In this document: positions 7,379 to 16,461 of the stretch, piece by piece
Layout: each line of letters opens with the position of its first letter
Numbering within the stretch: the first letter of the stretch is position 1
Assembly: GCA_029959365.1 (NCBI GenBank)
Contig: JASCOA010000023.1
Span: 1-37,016, forward strand
Length of the DNA: 37,016 nt
Origin: Microbacteriaceae bacterium PS02343
GTDB taxonomy: Bacteria > Actinomycetota > Actinomycetes > Actinomycetales > Microbacteriaceae
Direction of reading: 5' to 3'
Position numbers and translations under genes: made by a program
The notes under the pieces: model-generated
The model's input: the letters and a program-made list of their open reading frames with translations, nothing else
What the model was told of the DNA's origin: nothing
Database searches by the model: none

Positions 7379-7924
7379 TCAGGCGCGGGCGAGCACGGCG
7401 GCCACGCTGGGCGCATCCGGTCGCTCGAGCACGGTCACGGGGTCGCCGGCGGCGATGGAGCCGGTGCGCACGACGCGGAGGTAGGCGCCGGGGCGGCCGG
7501 CGGCGGCGAAGCGGCGCACCCAGCCCCGTTCATCCGCTCCCCCGACCCAGCGGGCGAAGGTCGCGCAGGGCGTGCGGGGCATGGTCACCTCGACCTCGAC
7601 GGTCTCGCCGATGCGCCAGCGCTCGCCGACCGCGGCGCCGCTGACGTCGACGCCCTCCAGGCGCAGGTTCTCGCCGAACCAGCCGGGCGGCAGCTCGCGC
7701 CCAAGCTCGGCGGCCCAGAAGTCGGCGTCGTCCTGCCCGTAGGCGTAGAGCGCCTTGTCGTCGCCGCCGTGGTGCTTGCGGTCGGCCTGCACGTCGGCGT
7801 GCAGACCAAGACGCCGGACCACGACCGGGCCGTCGACGGGGCGCTTGTCGATCGCGGTGGTGCCGACCGCGCCCGCATCGGAGCGCAGCTGGTGCACGAC
7901 GCAGGCGGCGAGCAGACGGGGCAT
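7379..7924 (-). CDS. MOSC domain-containing protein
   Basis: 181 aa single-domain MOSC protein of the YiiM type. MOSC domains bind molybdenum-cofactor sulfur or handle reactive N-hydroxylated substrates through a conserved cysteine. Seen here: VRRLGLHADVQADRKHHGGDDKALYAY (typical first half, cut to its key part RKHHGGDDKAL), PGWFGENLRLEGVDV, VGERWRIGETVEVEVT, and the catalytic Cys120 in PRTPCATF. The ATG at 7924 is preceded by TAGCCT with a 6-nt spacer, so it is probably leaderless. It lies 23 nt upstream of the YezG-like gene and may share its transcript. Confidence 0.9.
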   Translation of the reverse strand: MPRLLAACVVHQLRSDAGAVGTTAIDKRPVDGPVVVRRLGLHADVQADRKHHGGDDKALYAYGQDDADFWAAELGRELPPGWFGENLRLEGVDVSGAAVGERWRIGETVEVEVTMPRTPCATFARWVGGADERGWVRRFAAAGRPGAYLRVVRTGSIAAGDPVTVLERPDAPSVAAVLARA

Positions 7925-7930
7925 GGCATC

Positions 7931-7936
7931 AGGCTA
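7931..7936 (-). promoter_or_regulatory. -10 box of leaderless MOSC gene
   Basis: TAGCCT, 6 nt before the ATG at 7924 on the minus strand. It also marks where the large transcription unit reading from 24.7 kb to 7971 gives way to a new one. Confidence 0.5.
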
Positions 7937-7970
7937 GCCCGAGGCGGCCCCGGTGGCCGCCAGGCTCGGC

Positions 7971-9221
7971 TCAGGTTCCGGCGCCGCCGCCGAGGCTCGC
8001 CGCGGCCCGGAAGCCGCGCCCGCCGGAGGCGAGCAGGGTGAGCAGCGAGCCGAGCGCGAGCACGGCCATGGTGACGAGCATCGGCGCGAGCGTGCCCGTG
8101 CCGCCGAGGCCCACGAGCGGCGCCACGAGCGAGCCGGCGCAGAACTGCACGAAGCCGATCGTCGCTGCCGCGGAGCCGGTGGCGCGGGTGACCTGGTTGA
8201 GCGCCAGACCGACCAGGTTGGGGCCGTTGAGGTTGATGGTGGTCATCGACAGCGTGATGCAGATCGCCACGGCCCAGGGCGGGGCGCCGAGCAGCCACGC
8301 GGTCGCCGTCGCGCCGGTGCCGAGCAGCGAGCCGAGCAGGCCCGCCGTGACGAGCCGTCGCGAGCCGAGGTGGCGCAGGAAGCGATTGGCGACGAAGTTG
8401 CCCAGCACGCCGCAGGCGCCGTTGAGAGCGAAGAGCAGACCGTAGGCCGCGCCGTCGAAGCCGAGCACCTCCTGGTACACGAAGGGCGAGGCCGCGACGT
8501 AGGCCATGAGCGTGGCGTAGGAGCCGGCCTGCACGACGACGTAGACGAGGAAGCTGCGGTTGCGCAGGTGCCGCACCACGCTCGCGAGGCCAAGCCAGCG
8601 CGATCGGGTCTCGCGCAGCTCGACCGCGTGCGTCTCGGGCACGAGTACGACGATGAGCACGAGCATGGCGACCGCGGCCGCGGCGATGAACCAGAGCGGG
8701 CCGCGCCAGCCGAACCGCTCGGTGAGCAGCCCGCCGAGCACCGGGGCCATGATGTTGAGCGCGCCGCTGCCGACCGCGGTCATCGCGAGGAAGTGCACGG
8801 TGTCGCGGCCGGCCGTGCGGTCGCGGATGATCGCCTTGCTGATGACCATGCCCGATGAGCCGGCGAGGCCCTGCAGGAAGCGCGCGGCGAGCAGCACCTC
8901 GATGCTGGGCGCGAGCGCGCAGGCGATCGCCGCAGCCGCGCAGACCGCGGCGCCCACGATGAGCGGGGTGCGCCGGCCGAGCCGGTCGGAGAGCGGACCG
9001 AAGACCAGCTGCCCGGCCGCGATGCCGAGGAGGAAGGCGCTGAGGGTGAGCTGCATCGTCGACGCGCCGCTGCCGAGCGCCTCCCTCGCCGCGGGGAAGG
9101 CGGGCAGGAAGGCGTCGACGCTGTAGGGCGTCAGCGAGATGACGATCGTGAGGGTGCCGAGCAGCAGGAATCGGAGGCCCGCCACCCGGCCCGGATCGTC
9201 GGCGCCGGGCGCGGCGCTCAC
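7971..9221 (-). CDS. MFS transporter, Bcr/CflA-type multidrug exporter
   Basis: 416 aa, 12 hydrophobic segments. TM1 carries ISLTPYSVDAFLPAFP, the Bcr/CflA pattern (D/S-x-x-L-P-A-hydrophobic), and the loop between TM2 and TM3 has GPLSDRLGRRTPL, the MFS motif A. The TM4-TM5 area has GLAGSSGMVISKAIIRDR, matching the drug-exporter family (usual QGxGxAxxxVxxRAxxRD). It is therefore probably a proton-driven exporter. The start is GTG at 9221, overlapping the stop of the gene before it by 4 nt (GTGA). It is the last gene of the predicted 12-gene unit, which suggests a role in exporting a product or analog of the imported substrate. Confidence 0.9.
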   Translation of the reverse strand: MSAAPGADDPGRVAGLRFLLLGTLTIVISLTPYSVDAFLPAFPAAREALGSGASTMQLTLSAFLLGIAAGQLVFGPLSDRLGRRTPLIVGAAVCAAAAIACALAPSIEVLLAARFLQGLAGSSGMVISKAIIRDRTAGRDTVHFLAMTAVGSGALNIMAPVLGGLLTERFGWRGPLWFIAAAAVAMLVLIVVLVPETHAVELRETRSRWLGLASVVRHLRNRSFLVYVVVQAGSYATLMAYVAASPFVYQEVLGFDGAAYGLLFALNGACGVLGNFVANRFLRHLGSRRLVTAGLLGSLLGTGATATAWLLGAPPWAVAICITLSMTTINLNGPNLVGLALNQVTRATGSAAATIGFVQFCAGSLVAPLVGLGGTGTLAPMLVTMAVLALGSLLTLLASGGRGFRAAASLGGGAGT

Positions 9222-10405
9222 TGCGGCGCCGCGGGCGGCGGCGTGCGGATGAGCTTGAGCACCACGAGCGTCGCCACGACCTGCGCGACGGCGACGGGCA
9301 GCCACACCAGGGTGTGCCCGGCGCCCGTGCCCACGGCTGCGAAGGCGAGGCCGAAGACCAGCGGGCCGCCGCCGGAGCCCAGGTACGACCCGGTCTGCAC
9401 GATGCCCGTGGCGCTCGGCGTGGCCGCGCCGGAGACGCGGGAGACGACGAAGTGGGTGAGGCCCGTCCAGCCCCATCCGGGCCCGAGCGCGAGCAGCGCG
9501 CCGATCGCGAAGGCCCAGGTGGCGTCGACGGCGAGCAGGGCGGTGCCGATCGCGCCTGAGGCGAGCAGGGCCGCGGTGAGCGGCAGGGCGATCCGTCCAC
9601 CGGTGCGGTCGGCGACCCGTCCGGCGACCGTGCGGGCGACCGCGCCGAGCAGGGAGCCGGCGCTCAGCAGGATGCCGGCGAGCGCATCCGGGATGCCCCG
9701 CTGGATGCCCGCGGTGACGGCGAAGGCCGAGGCGGCGCCGGCGGCCGCGGCGCCGATGGTCGTGGCCGTCGACATGAGCAGCAGGTAGCGCAGCAGCGGC
9801 CCGGGCAGCGGCACGTGCGGGCCCCGCTTGCGCACGGAGCCCGGCGCGCGTCGCGGGCCGAAGCGCAGGAAGAGCACGAGCAGCACGGCGCCGAGCACCG
9901 CCGACAGCCCGAAGCCCCACTGCCAGCCGAGGGTGAGCGCCACCGCGGGCACGGCGAGGCCGGCGAGGAAGGCCGCGAAGGGCACCGCCGCCTGCTTGAC
10001 CCCGAAGGCCGTGGCGAGCCGCTCGGCCGGCACCTTGAGGCTCATGAGGTGGTTGGAGGCCGGATGCCCGAGGCTGTTGGCCGCGCCGCCCAGACCCGCC
10101 CAGAGCACCAGGGCGACCCAGGAGGGGGCGAGGAACGCCGAGCCGAGCAGGCTCGCGACCGCACCGGCGATGCTGAGCACCGTGGCCGTGCGGCTGCCGA
10201 TGCGCGAGATCACGCGGCCGGAGAGCATCGAGACGACCGCAGCGACCGCCCAGTACCAGGCCACCGCGACGCCGAGCACCCAGGCGGGCGCGTCGAGGTC
10301 GCCCTGCAGCTGGGCGAAGAGCGCGCCGAGCAGGAACACCGGCATGCCGCCGGCGATGGTCGTGCCGACGGCCAGGCCGACCGTGGAGCGTTCGCCGACG
10401 CTCAT
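9218..10405 (-). CDS. MFS transporter
   Basis: 395 aa with about 12 transmembrane helices. Motif A-like sequence is SGRVISRIGSRTATV between TM2 and TM3, and its counterpart in the second half is AGRVADRTGGRIALP. The N-terminus (TVGLAVGTTIAGGMPVFLLGALFAQLQGDL) reads directly into TM1 without a signal peptide. Substrate cannot be told from sequence. Its ATG at 10405 overlaps the stop of M81 gene E by 4 nt, so it is translated with the hydrolase array. Its pattern differs from that of the MFS that follows it, so the two are unlikely to be recent duplicates. Confidence 0.9.
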   Translation of the reverse strand: MSVGERSTVGLAVGTTIAGGMPVFLLGALFAQLQGDLDAPAWVLGVAVAWYWAVAAVVSMLSGRVISRIGSRTATVLSIAGAVASLLGSAFLAPSWVALVLWAGLGGAANSLGHPASNHLMSLKVPAERLATAFGVKQAAVPFAAFLAGLAVPAVALTLGWQWGFGLSAVLGAVLLVLFLRFGPRRAPGSVRKRGPHVPLPGPLLRYLLLMSTATTIGAAAAGAASAFAVTAGIQRGIPDALAGILLSAGSLLGAVARTVAGRVADRTGGRIALPLTAALLASGAIGTALLAVDATWAFAIGALLALGPGWGWTGLTHFVVSRVSGAATPSATGIVQTGSYLGSGGGPLVFGLAFAAVGTGAGHTLVWLPVAVAQVVATLVVLKLIRTPPPAAPQ

Positions 10406-11925
10406 GGGCGAGCCGCCCGCAGCGGGCCGTCGACCGGACCGCGCTCCGGCAGCAGCACGGGGCGCAGGTCGGGCTCGAAGCCGTCGTCGAGGGGGAACAT
10501 CGGCCGCTCGACGTGCTCGAAGACGAGACGCGAGAAGTCGAGGTCGGTGCCGCCGGGGGTGAAGGCCATGAACTCCGATCCCGACCTCTCGCGCTGGTTC
10601 GGGAACAGGTAGCCGTTCTTGACGACGACCACGTCGTAGGGGGCGACGTCGGTGTAGGCGAGGCCGAGCATCGCGAAGGCCGGCGTGGCCGGGTCGGTGC
10701 CGCCGACGAAGCGCTGCCGGTGGCTCTGCACGCTGACGCTGATCGCGCCGTCGCGCAGCACGGCGCCCACGACGCCCTCGCCGTAGACCCCCACGATGAG
10801 CTCCTCGACCGTCCACGTCCCGCGCACGGCGGGCGCGTAGCGGTCGTCGACCACGGCGCCGATCGCGCGCTCGAGCACCCCGCCGGTACCGGCCTCCATG
10901 GCGGCGCGCAGCGTCGGCAGGTCGACGAGTCCGGCGAAGAGGAAGCGGAGGCCGGATGCGCACACGTCGTCGCGCTCGAGGGTGCGGGCGAGCGCCCAGG
11001 TGATGTCGCCCGAGCCGCCGGCGGTGACGTTGTCGCCCGCGTCGCTGAGGTAGGTGGGCCTGGGCTGCTCGGCGAGGGCGAAGTCGAGGCCCTCGTCCCA
11101 GGTGCCGGAATTCGGGCTCGTGATGCCGAAGTCGGCGCGAGCATCCCAGTACGCGCGTGCGACGCGCTCGGCGGCGACGACCAGCGACTCCGCGTCGTCG
11201 CCGGTGGCGAGCACGGCGGCGGCGTTGCGGTCCTCATCCGCCCAGGGGAATCCGCACCAGAGCCCGAGGTCCATGAGGCCGAGCTCGGTCATCGTCGGCA
11301 CGAGGCTGCCGAAGATGCTCGTGGCCGGCTCGAAGACGGTGGAGGTGCGCTCGCCGGGCAGCAGCACGGGCACGCGCACCCAGGCGCGCTGCGGCCGCAC
11401 GCCGCGGCGGATCACCTCGAGGAGGTTGGTCACCGCGCGGTCGCGGGTCTCGAGGCGGTCGATGTGCGGGGCGTGGCGGTAGACGGCGACCACGTCGACG
11501 AGCGAGGCGAGCTCCTCGGAGAAGTTGCCGTGCGGGTCCATCGACATGCCGAGCACCGCGCCGTCGCCGACGATCTCGCGCACCATGCCCACGAAGCGCT
11601 CCTCGGCACGGCCCCGGCCGAGCACCTTCAGGGCGCCGTGCATGTCGAGGTACACGCCGTCGACCGGTCCGGCCTCGCGCAGCTCGGCGGCGACGGTGGC
11701 GAAGACCTCGTCGTAGAAGTCGGGATCGAGCTGGCCGCCGGCGCCCGTGTGGGCCCGGGTCAGCGGCACCCACTCGACGTCGTCGACGATCGCGCCGAGC
11801 CGGCCCGACCAGTCGTAGTGCTCGAGCAGCGGATCGCCGCGCAGCACCTCGAACATGTCGCGGCGGATCACGTCGAGCGAGAAGGTGCTGCACTCGCCGT
11901 AGATGCCGCAGATCGCGATGCGCAT
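10402..11925 (-). CDS. M81 family metallopeptidase (MlrC-like), paralog E
   Basis: 507 aa, the usual length, with an N-terminal DUF1485 region (about 1-290) and the MlrC C-terminal domain (about 300-490). M81 is named after microcystinase MlrC, a zinc enzyme that cuts linearised microcystin fragments. Candidate metal-site residues visible here: Glu11 (GECSTF), His96 (LDMHGAL), Asp130 and His132 (SMDPHGNFS), His151, His154 and Asp156 (RHAPHID). Other signatures: LLPGERTST, SDAGDNVTAGGSGD, KNGYLFPNQ and FTPGGTDLD. Nothing catalytic looks lost. Last of the five tandem M81 genes; its ATG overlaps the stop of paralog D by 1 nt (TGATG) and its stop overlaps the MFS start by 4 nt. No signal peptide; cytoplasmic. 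Confidence 0.93.
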   Translation of the reverse strand: MRIAICGIYGECSTFSLDVIRRDMFEVLRGDPLLEHYDWSGRLGAIVDDVEWVPLTRAHTGAGGQLDPDFYDEVFATVAAELREAGPVDGVYLDMHGALKVLGRGRAEERFVGMVREIVGDGAVLGMSMDPHGNFSEELASLVDVVAVYRHAPHIDRLETRDRAVTNLLEVIRRGVRPQRAWVRVPVLLPGERTSTVFEPATSIFGSLVPTMTELGLMDLGLWCGFPWADEDRNAAAVLATGDDAESLVVAAERVARAYWDARADFGITSPNSGTWDEGLDFALAEQPRPTYLSDAGDNVTAGGSGDITWALARTLERDDVCASGLRFLFAGLVDLPTLRAAMEAGTGGVLERAIGAVVDDRYAPAVRGTWTVEELIVGVYGEGVVGAVLRDGAISVSVQSHRQRFVGGTDPATPAFAMLGLAYTDVAPYDVVVVKNGYLFPNQRERSGSEFMAFTPGGTDLDFSRLVFEHVERPMFPLDDGFEPDLRPVLLPERGPVDGPLRAARP

Positions 11926-13433
11926 CAGCGGGCGCCGCCGATCGTCTCGAGCACGACGGGGGTCAGATCGGGCGTGAAGCCGCTGTCGAGGGGGTGCATG
12001 GGTCGGTCGATCCTCCGGAATCCGAGGCGGTCGACGTCGAGGTCGGTGCCGCCGGGGGTGATGGCCATGAACCACGTCTGCGCGAGCTCGATCTGGCCGG
12101 GGAACAGGTAGCCGACCTTCGTGACGACCACGTCGTAGCCCTCGGGGTCGAAGAAGGTGTGGCCGGGCAGCCTGCGCCCGGTCATGGGGCCGATCACGGA
12201 CGGCGGCACGAAGTAGGCGCGGCCGGCCTGCACGAGCACGTGCACCCCGCCCGCGGCGAGCACGGCGCCCGTGACGCCCTCGCCCCCGTAGAGCCCCTCG
12301 ACGAGGCGCACGACCTCCCACTCCCGCTCGACCGGTGCGGCGAAGCGGTCGTCGACGCGGGCGCCGACGGCGAGGCGGATGCGCGAGCCGAGCCCCGCAT
12401 CCGTCGCCGCCGAGAGCGCGGCCGCGTCGGTGAGCCCGGCGAAGAGGATGCGCAGGCCGGATGCGGTCACGTCCTCCCGCGCGAGCGTCTCGGCGAGGGC
12501 GTAGGTCGTGTCGCCGGTGGCGCCGGCCGTCACGTTGTCGCCGGAGTCGGAGATCCAGAGCTGCCCGTCCGGGCGCTCGAGCGCCAGGTCGAGCGCCTCG
12601 GCCCAGGTGCCGGAGCGCTCGGCGACGACGACGAACCCGTCGCGCGCCGCCCAGTAGGTCTCGGCCAGATGCGCCGCCGCCGCGACGGCCTGATGCTCGT
12701 CGTAGGCGGTGACCATGACGGCGGCGCCGTTGCGGTCCTCATCCGCCCAGAAGAAGCCGACCCACATGCTCACGTCGACGACGTCGTAGGCCTCGAGGGC
12801 CGGCAGCATCGCCCCGAAGGTGGAGCGGCCCGGCTCGACGAGGGTGGAGGTGCGCTCCCCGGGCAGCAGGATCGGCACCCGCACCCAGGCCTTGACCGGC
12901 TTGGCGCCGCGCTCGAGCACCTCGAGCAGCTTGCGCACGGCGCGCTCGCGAGTGGCCCAGGCGTCGGTGTGCGGTGCGTGCCGGAAGCACACGGCGAGGT
13001 CGACGAGGTCGGCGAGCTCGCGGGAGAAGTTGCCGTGGGTGTCCATCGACATCGAGATGACGGCCGCGTCGCCGACGGCTTCGCGGACGCCGCGCAGCAG
13101 GCGCTCCTCGGCGCGCGGCCTGTCGATCACGAAGGCGGCGCCGTGCAGGTCGATGTAGACGCCGTCGACCGGCGCCTCGGCGACCGCGGCGCGCACCCCG
13201 GCGACGAGCTCCTCGACGATCGCGTCGTAGACCCCGGTCTCGATCGCGCCGCCGGCGCCGGCGTGGGCGCGCAGCACGGGCACCCACTCGATCTCGGCGC
13301 CGCCGCTCCAGCCGGCGAGGTCGTACAGGCCGAGCAGCTCGTCGCCGCGGCGCACGTCGAAGTGGGCCAGGGTCATCCGATGCGGGGCGAAGGTGGAGTT
13401 CTCGGCGCCGAAGCCGGCGATGAGGATGCGCAT
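11925..13433 (-). CDS. M81 family metallopeptidase (MlrC-like), paralog D
   Basis: 502 aa, full length. Candidate ligands: Glu11 (AENSTF), His97 (IDLHGAA), Asp131 and His133 (SMDTHGNFS, where Pro is replaced by Thr compared with the other copies), His152, His155, Asp157 (RHAPHTD). It departs from the other paralogs in three C-terminal signatures: SDSGDNVTAGATGD instead of SDAGDNVTAGGSGD, KVGYLFPGQ instead of KNGYLF, and an insert-containing loop GLYGGEGVTG. These loops line the predicted active-site cleft, so the substrate may differ (inference). ATG at 13433 has its own GGAAGG site, 13 nt after the end of paralog C. The independent ribosome-binding site means it can be translated despite the frameshift upstream. 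Confidence 0.93.
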   Translation of the reverse strand: MRILIAGFGAENSTFAPHRMTLAHFDVRRGDELLGLYDLAGWSGGAEIEWVPVLRAHAGAGGAIETGVYDAIVEELVAGVRAAVAEAPVDGVYIDLHGAAFVIDRPRAEERLLRGVREAVGDAAVISMSMDTHGNFSRELADLVDLAVCFRHAPHTDAWATRERAVRKLLEVLERGAKPVKAWVRVPILLPGERTSTLVEPGRSTFGAMLPALEAYDVVDVSMWVGFFWADEDRNGAAVMVTAYDEHQAVAAAAHLAETYWAARDGFVVVAERSGTWAEALDLALERPDGQLWISDSGDNVTAGATGDTTYALAETLAREDVTASGLRILFAGLTDAAALSAATDAGLGSRIRLAVGARVDDRFAAPVEREWEVVRLVEGLYGGEGVTGAVLAAGGVHVLVQAGRAYFVPPSVIGPMTGRRLPGHTFFDPEGYDVVVTKVGYLFPGQIELAQTWFMAITPGGTDLDVDRLGFRRIDRPMHPLDSGFTPDLTPVVLETIGGAR

Positions 13434-13446
13434 GGTGCCTTCCGGG

Positions 13447-14963
13447 TCAGGGCTGGTGGTCGAGGAGGACGGGCGTCAGGTCGACGGCCGCGTCGCGGTC
13501 GAACGGGAACATCGGCCGCTGGAGGCGGTCGTAGCCGAGCCGGTCCATGTCGAGGTCGGTCGGGCCGGGGGTGATGGCGAGGAAGCGCGAACCGGCCGCC
13601 GCGGCCTGCGTGGGGAACAGGTAGCCGTTCTTGACGACGACCAAGTCGTAACCGGACGGCTCGATCCAGATGGGCGTGCGGATGAGGCCGGGCGGGTAGC
13701 CGGGGTCGCCGGGCGCCACGAAGGGGGTGCGCGCCGCCTGCACGATCACGTCGACCGGCCCCTCGAGCAGGGCGGCCGCCGGTGCGTCCTCGGGGCCGAT
13801 GAGGCGCGCGACGGTCCACTCCCCGGGCACCGGCCCGGCGAAGCGGGCGTCGTCGCCCGCGCCGAGGGCGGCGCGGAACGACCCGCCGATGCCGAGCGAG
13901 GCCGCGAGCCGTACGGCGGCGGGGTCGGTGAGCCCGGCGACGAGCGCACGGCGATCGCCGAGCTCGGCGGAGCGCTCCACGAGCGCGCCGAGCGCCACGG
14001 TCAGGTCACCGGAGCCGCCGGCCGTGACGTTGTCGCCCGCGTCGCTGATCAGCAGCGGGGCTCCGCCCGGTGCCGCGGCGAGCGCCGCGTCGATGGCCTG
14101 GTCGATGGTTCCGGCCGCGTCGACCACGAGATCGAAGCGCTCGCGGGCGTCCCAGTAGCCGCGGGCGACGCGCTCGGCGCACCGGAGGGCGTCGTCCGCA
14201 TCCCAGCCCACCGCGACCGCGGTGCCATGGCAGCGGGCCTCGTCGGCCCACGCGAAGCCCATGAACAGGGCCGCGTCGAGCACGTCGTGCTCGGCGATCG
14301 CCGGCTCGACGGCGCCGAAGACGGTCGCGCCCGGCTCGACGTCGGTCGAGGTGCGCTCCCCCGGCAGCAGCACGGGCACGCGCACCCAGGCGGTGACGGG
14401 GCGCTCTCCGCGATCGAGCACGGCCAGCAGGTTGCGCACGGCCCGCTCGCGCGAGCGTGCGTTGTCGGTGTGCGGCGAGAACCGGTGGCAGGTCATGAGG
14501 TCGAGCAGGCCGGCCAGCTCGCGGGACATGTTGCCGTGCGGGTCCATCGACGCCGAGAGCACGGCCTCGGGCCCCACCACCTCCCGCACGAGGCGCACCA
14601 GCTGCTCCTCGGCACCGTCCTGACCGAGCACCGCCGCGGCGCCGTGGATGGGCAGGTAGACGCCGTCGACCGGCCCGGCCGCGGTGAGCACCTCGCGGAT
14701 CTCGTCGAGCACGCGCCGCCAGAAGACCGGGTCGATCGGCGCGGAGGCGGTGCGCTGGGCGTGCAGCACGGGCACCCACTCGACCGGCCTCGAGCGGTCG
14801 GCGAGCCACGCCTCGTGCCGCCATTCCCCGACGAAGTTGTCGACGAGCTCGCGGCCGCGCAGGATCGTGAAGTCCTCCTCGCGGGGAGGTGCTGCGCGAA
14901 GGTGCTCGCCTCGAGGTGCAGCCCGACGATGGCGATGCGCAGGGCGCCCGGCCGGTCAGCCAC
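13447..14963 (-). pseudogene. M81 family metallopeptidase (MlrC-like), paralog C, frameshifted
   Basis: The reading frame begins with a GTG at 14963 (8-nt overlap with paralog B) and codes for RIAIVGLHLEASTFAQHLP, then runs out of frame. The rest of the protein, from REEDFTILRG on, is in the -1 frame and is intact to the stop at 13447. Adding one C to the CCCC run (plus-strand GGGG at 14883-14886) would restore LPREEDF, aligning exactly with STEEDF of paralog B and giving a 505-aa protein. The downstream frame has no start before the GTG at 14775. Later sequence is well preserved (SMDPHGNMS, LLPGERTST, SDAGDNVTAGGSGD), so this is either a very recent mutation or a sequencing error. It is the most divergent copy at one site: RFSPHTD instead of RHAPH, losing the first His of that motif, and PIHGAA instead of DxHGA. 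Confidence 0.8.
14883..14886 (-). other. Frameshift site in M81 paralog C
   Basis: Run of four G on the plus strand (CTCCCCG on the coding strand). One extra base here makes the gene continuous. The sequence is not a canonical X-XXY-YYZ slippery heptamer, so an indel is more likely than programmed frameshifting. Confidence 0.75.
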
Positions 14964-16449
14964 GGCTGGGCAGCACGACCGGGGTCAGGTCCGCCGCGAA
15001 GCCCGTGTCGAGCGGGTAGATCGGCCGCTGCACCTTCTCGAAGGGCAGGCGCGAGAAGTCGAGATCGGTGCCGCCGGGCGTGAAGGCCATGAACTCGGTC
15101 GCGGCCAGGGCGCTCTGACCCGGGAACATGTAGCCGTTCTTCGTGACGACCACGTCCCATCCGCTCATGTCGAACCAGACCTGGCCCGGTCGGCCGAAGG
15201 CGGTCGGGTCGGTGGGGTCGGTGAACTTGAAGCGCGCGCTGTGCACCGCCACGTGGATGCCGTGGCCGGCGAGCACGGCGCCGACGACGCCCTCGCCGAA
15301 CTTGCCCTCGACGAGCTGCTCGACCGTCCAGGGGCCGGCGACCGGGCCGCCGAAGCGGGCATCGACGCCGGCGCCGACGCCGATCTCGAGCACCGAGCCG
15401 ACGCCGGCGGCGCGTGCAGCCTCGACCGCGGCCGGGTCGATGAGCTGCCCGAAGAGGATGCGCGTGCCTGTGGCCAGCACGTCCGCCCGCGCGATCGTCT
15501 CGTGGATGGCGAAGGTCACGTCGCCGGAGCCGCCCGCCGTCACGTTGTCGCCGGCGTCGGCGATCCAGACCTGCGGCTGCGGGCCCGTGAGGAGCAGGTC
15601 CATGGCCTCGGACCACTGCCCCGAGTGCCCGGTGACGATGACGAAGCCCTCGCGGGCGTCCCAGAACCCCTGCGCGAGCTCGCGGGCCGTGGCGGTGATC
15701 GCCGCCTCGTCGTGACCCGTGACGAGCACGGCGCCCGCGTTGCGGTCCTCGTCGGCCCAGGCGAAGCCGACCCAGATGCTCGCGTCGAGCACGCCCTCGC
15801 GCTCGGCCGCGTCGCCCGCCGCCAGGAAGACGCTCGCGCCCGGCTCGGTGATGGTCGAGGTGCGCTCGCCCGGCAGCAGCACGGGCACGCGCACCCACGC
15901 CTTGAGCGGCTTCTCGCCCTGCTGCAGCACCGTCACGAGGTTGCGGATGGAGCGCTCGCGGGTGGCCTGGTTGTCGAGGTGCGGCGCGTGGCGGTGCGCG
16001 GTGGCGAGGTCGACGAGGCCGGCCAGCTCGCGGGAGAAGTTGCCGTGCGGGTCCATCGACATGGACAGCACCGCGTCCGGGCCGACGGCCTCGCGGATGG
16101 CGCCGATGAAGTCCTCCTCGTCGTGATCGCGGCCCTCGGTGTGCGAGGCGCCGTGCCAGTCGAGGTAGACGCCGTCGAGCGGCGCCTCGGCGTGCGCGGC
16201 GGCCAGACCGTCGACGATCTCGCGCACGAAGGCGTCCATGGTCGCGGGGGCGATCGGGCCGCCCGCGCCGCCGATGGCGCGCATGATCGGCACCCACTCG
16301 ATGCCCTCGGCGTCGGCGCCGAGGATGCGCTCGAAGTCGTAGCGGGCGAGCATCGCCTCGCCGCGGGTGACGGTGAAGTCCTCCTCGGTCGACACGAGCT
16401 CGGTGAACATGCTGGCTTCCAGGGCGTAGCCGGCGATCGCGATGCGCAC
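14956..16449 (-). CDS. M81 family metallopeptidase (MlrC-like), paralog B
   Basis: 497 aa. Starts with GTG at 16449, supported by AGAGGA 7 nt upstream, 12 nt after paralog A. Candidate metal residues: Glu11 (LEASMF, Met where the others have Thr), His99 (LDWHGAS), Asp133 and His135 (SMDPHGNFS), His154, His157 and Asp159 (RHAPHLD). The residue before the conserved His is Trp rather than Met/Leu, and the signature SDAGDN has become ADAGDN. Other motifs (LLPGERTST, KNGYMFPGQ, FTPGGTDLD) are intact. Its C-terminal loop SARFKFTDPTDPTAFGRPGQ differs strongly from the equivalent loops in the other copies, which hints at a different binding pocket (inference). It lacks a signal peptide. Confidence 0.93.
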   Translation of the reverse strand: MRIAIAGYALEASMFTELVSTEEDFTVTRGEAMLARYDFERILGADAEGIEWVPIMRAIGGAGGPIAPATMDAFVREIVDGLAAAHAEAPLDGVYLDWHGASHTEGRDHDEEDFIGAIREAVGPDAVLSMSMDPHGNFSRELAGLVDLATAHRHAPHLDNQATRERSIRNLVTVLQQGEKPLKAWVRVPVLLPGERTSTITEPGASVFLAAGDAAEREGVLDASIWVGFAWADEDRNAGAVLVTGHDEAAITATARELAQGFWDAREGFVIVTGHSGQWSEAMDLLLTGPQPQVWIADAGDNVTAGGSGDVTFAIHETIARADVLATGTRILFGQLIDPAAVEAARAAGVGSVLEIGVGAGVDARFGGPVAGPWTVEQLVEGKFGEGVVGAVLAGHGIHVAVHSARFKFTDPTDPTAFGRPGQVWFDMSGWDVVVTKNGYMFPGQSALAATEFMAFTPGGTDLDFSRLPFEKVQRPIYPLDTGFAADLTPVVLPSRG

Positions 16450-16461
16450 GGGTGGTTCCTC

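Noticed and set aside
14883-14963. Programmed -1 ribosomal frameshifting in M81 paralog C
   Set aside because: The run CTCCCCG is not a canonical slippery heptamer, no stem was identified right behind it, and the sister genes do not use frameshifting. An indel or sequencing error is simpler.
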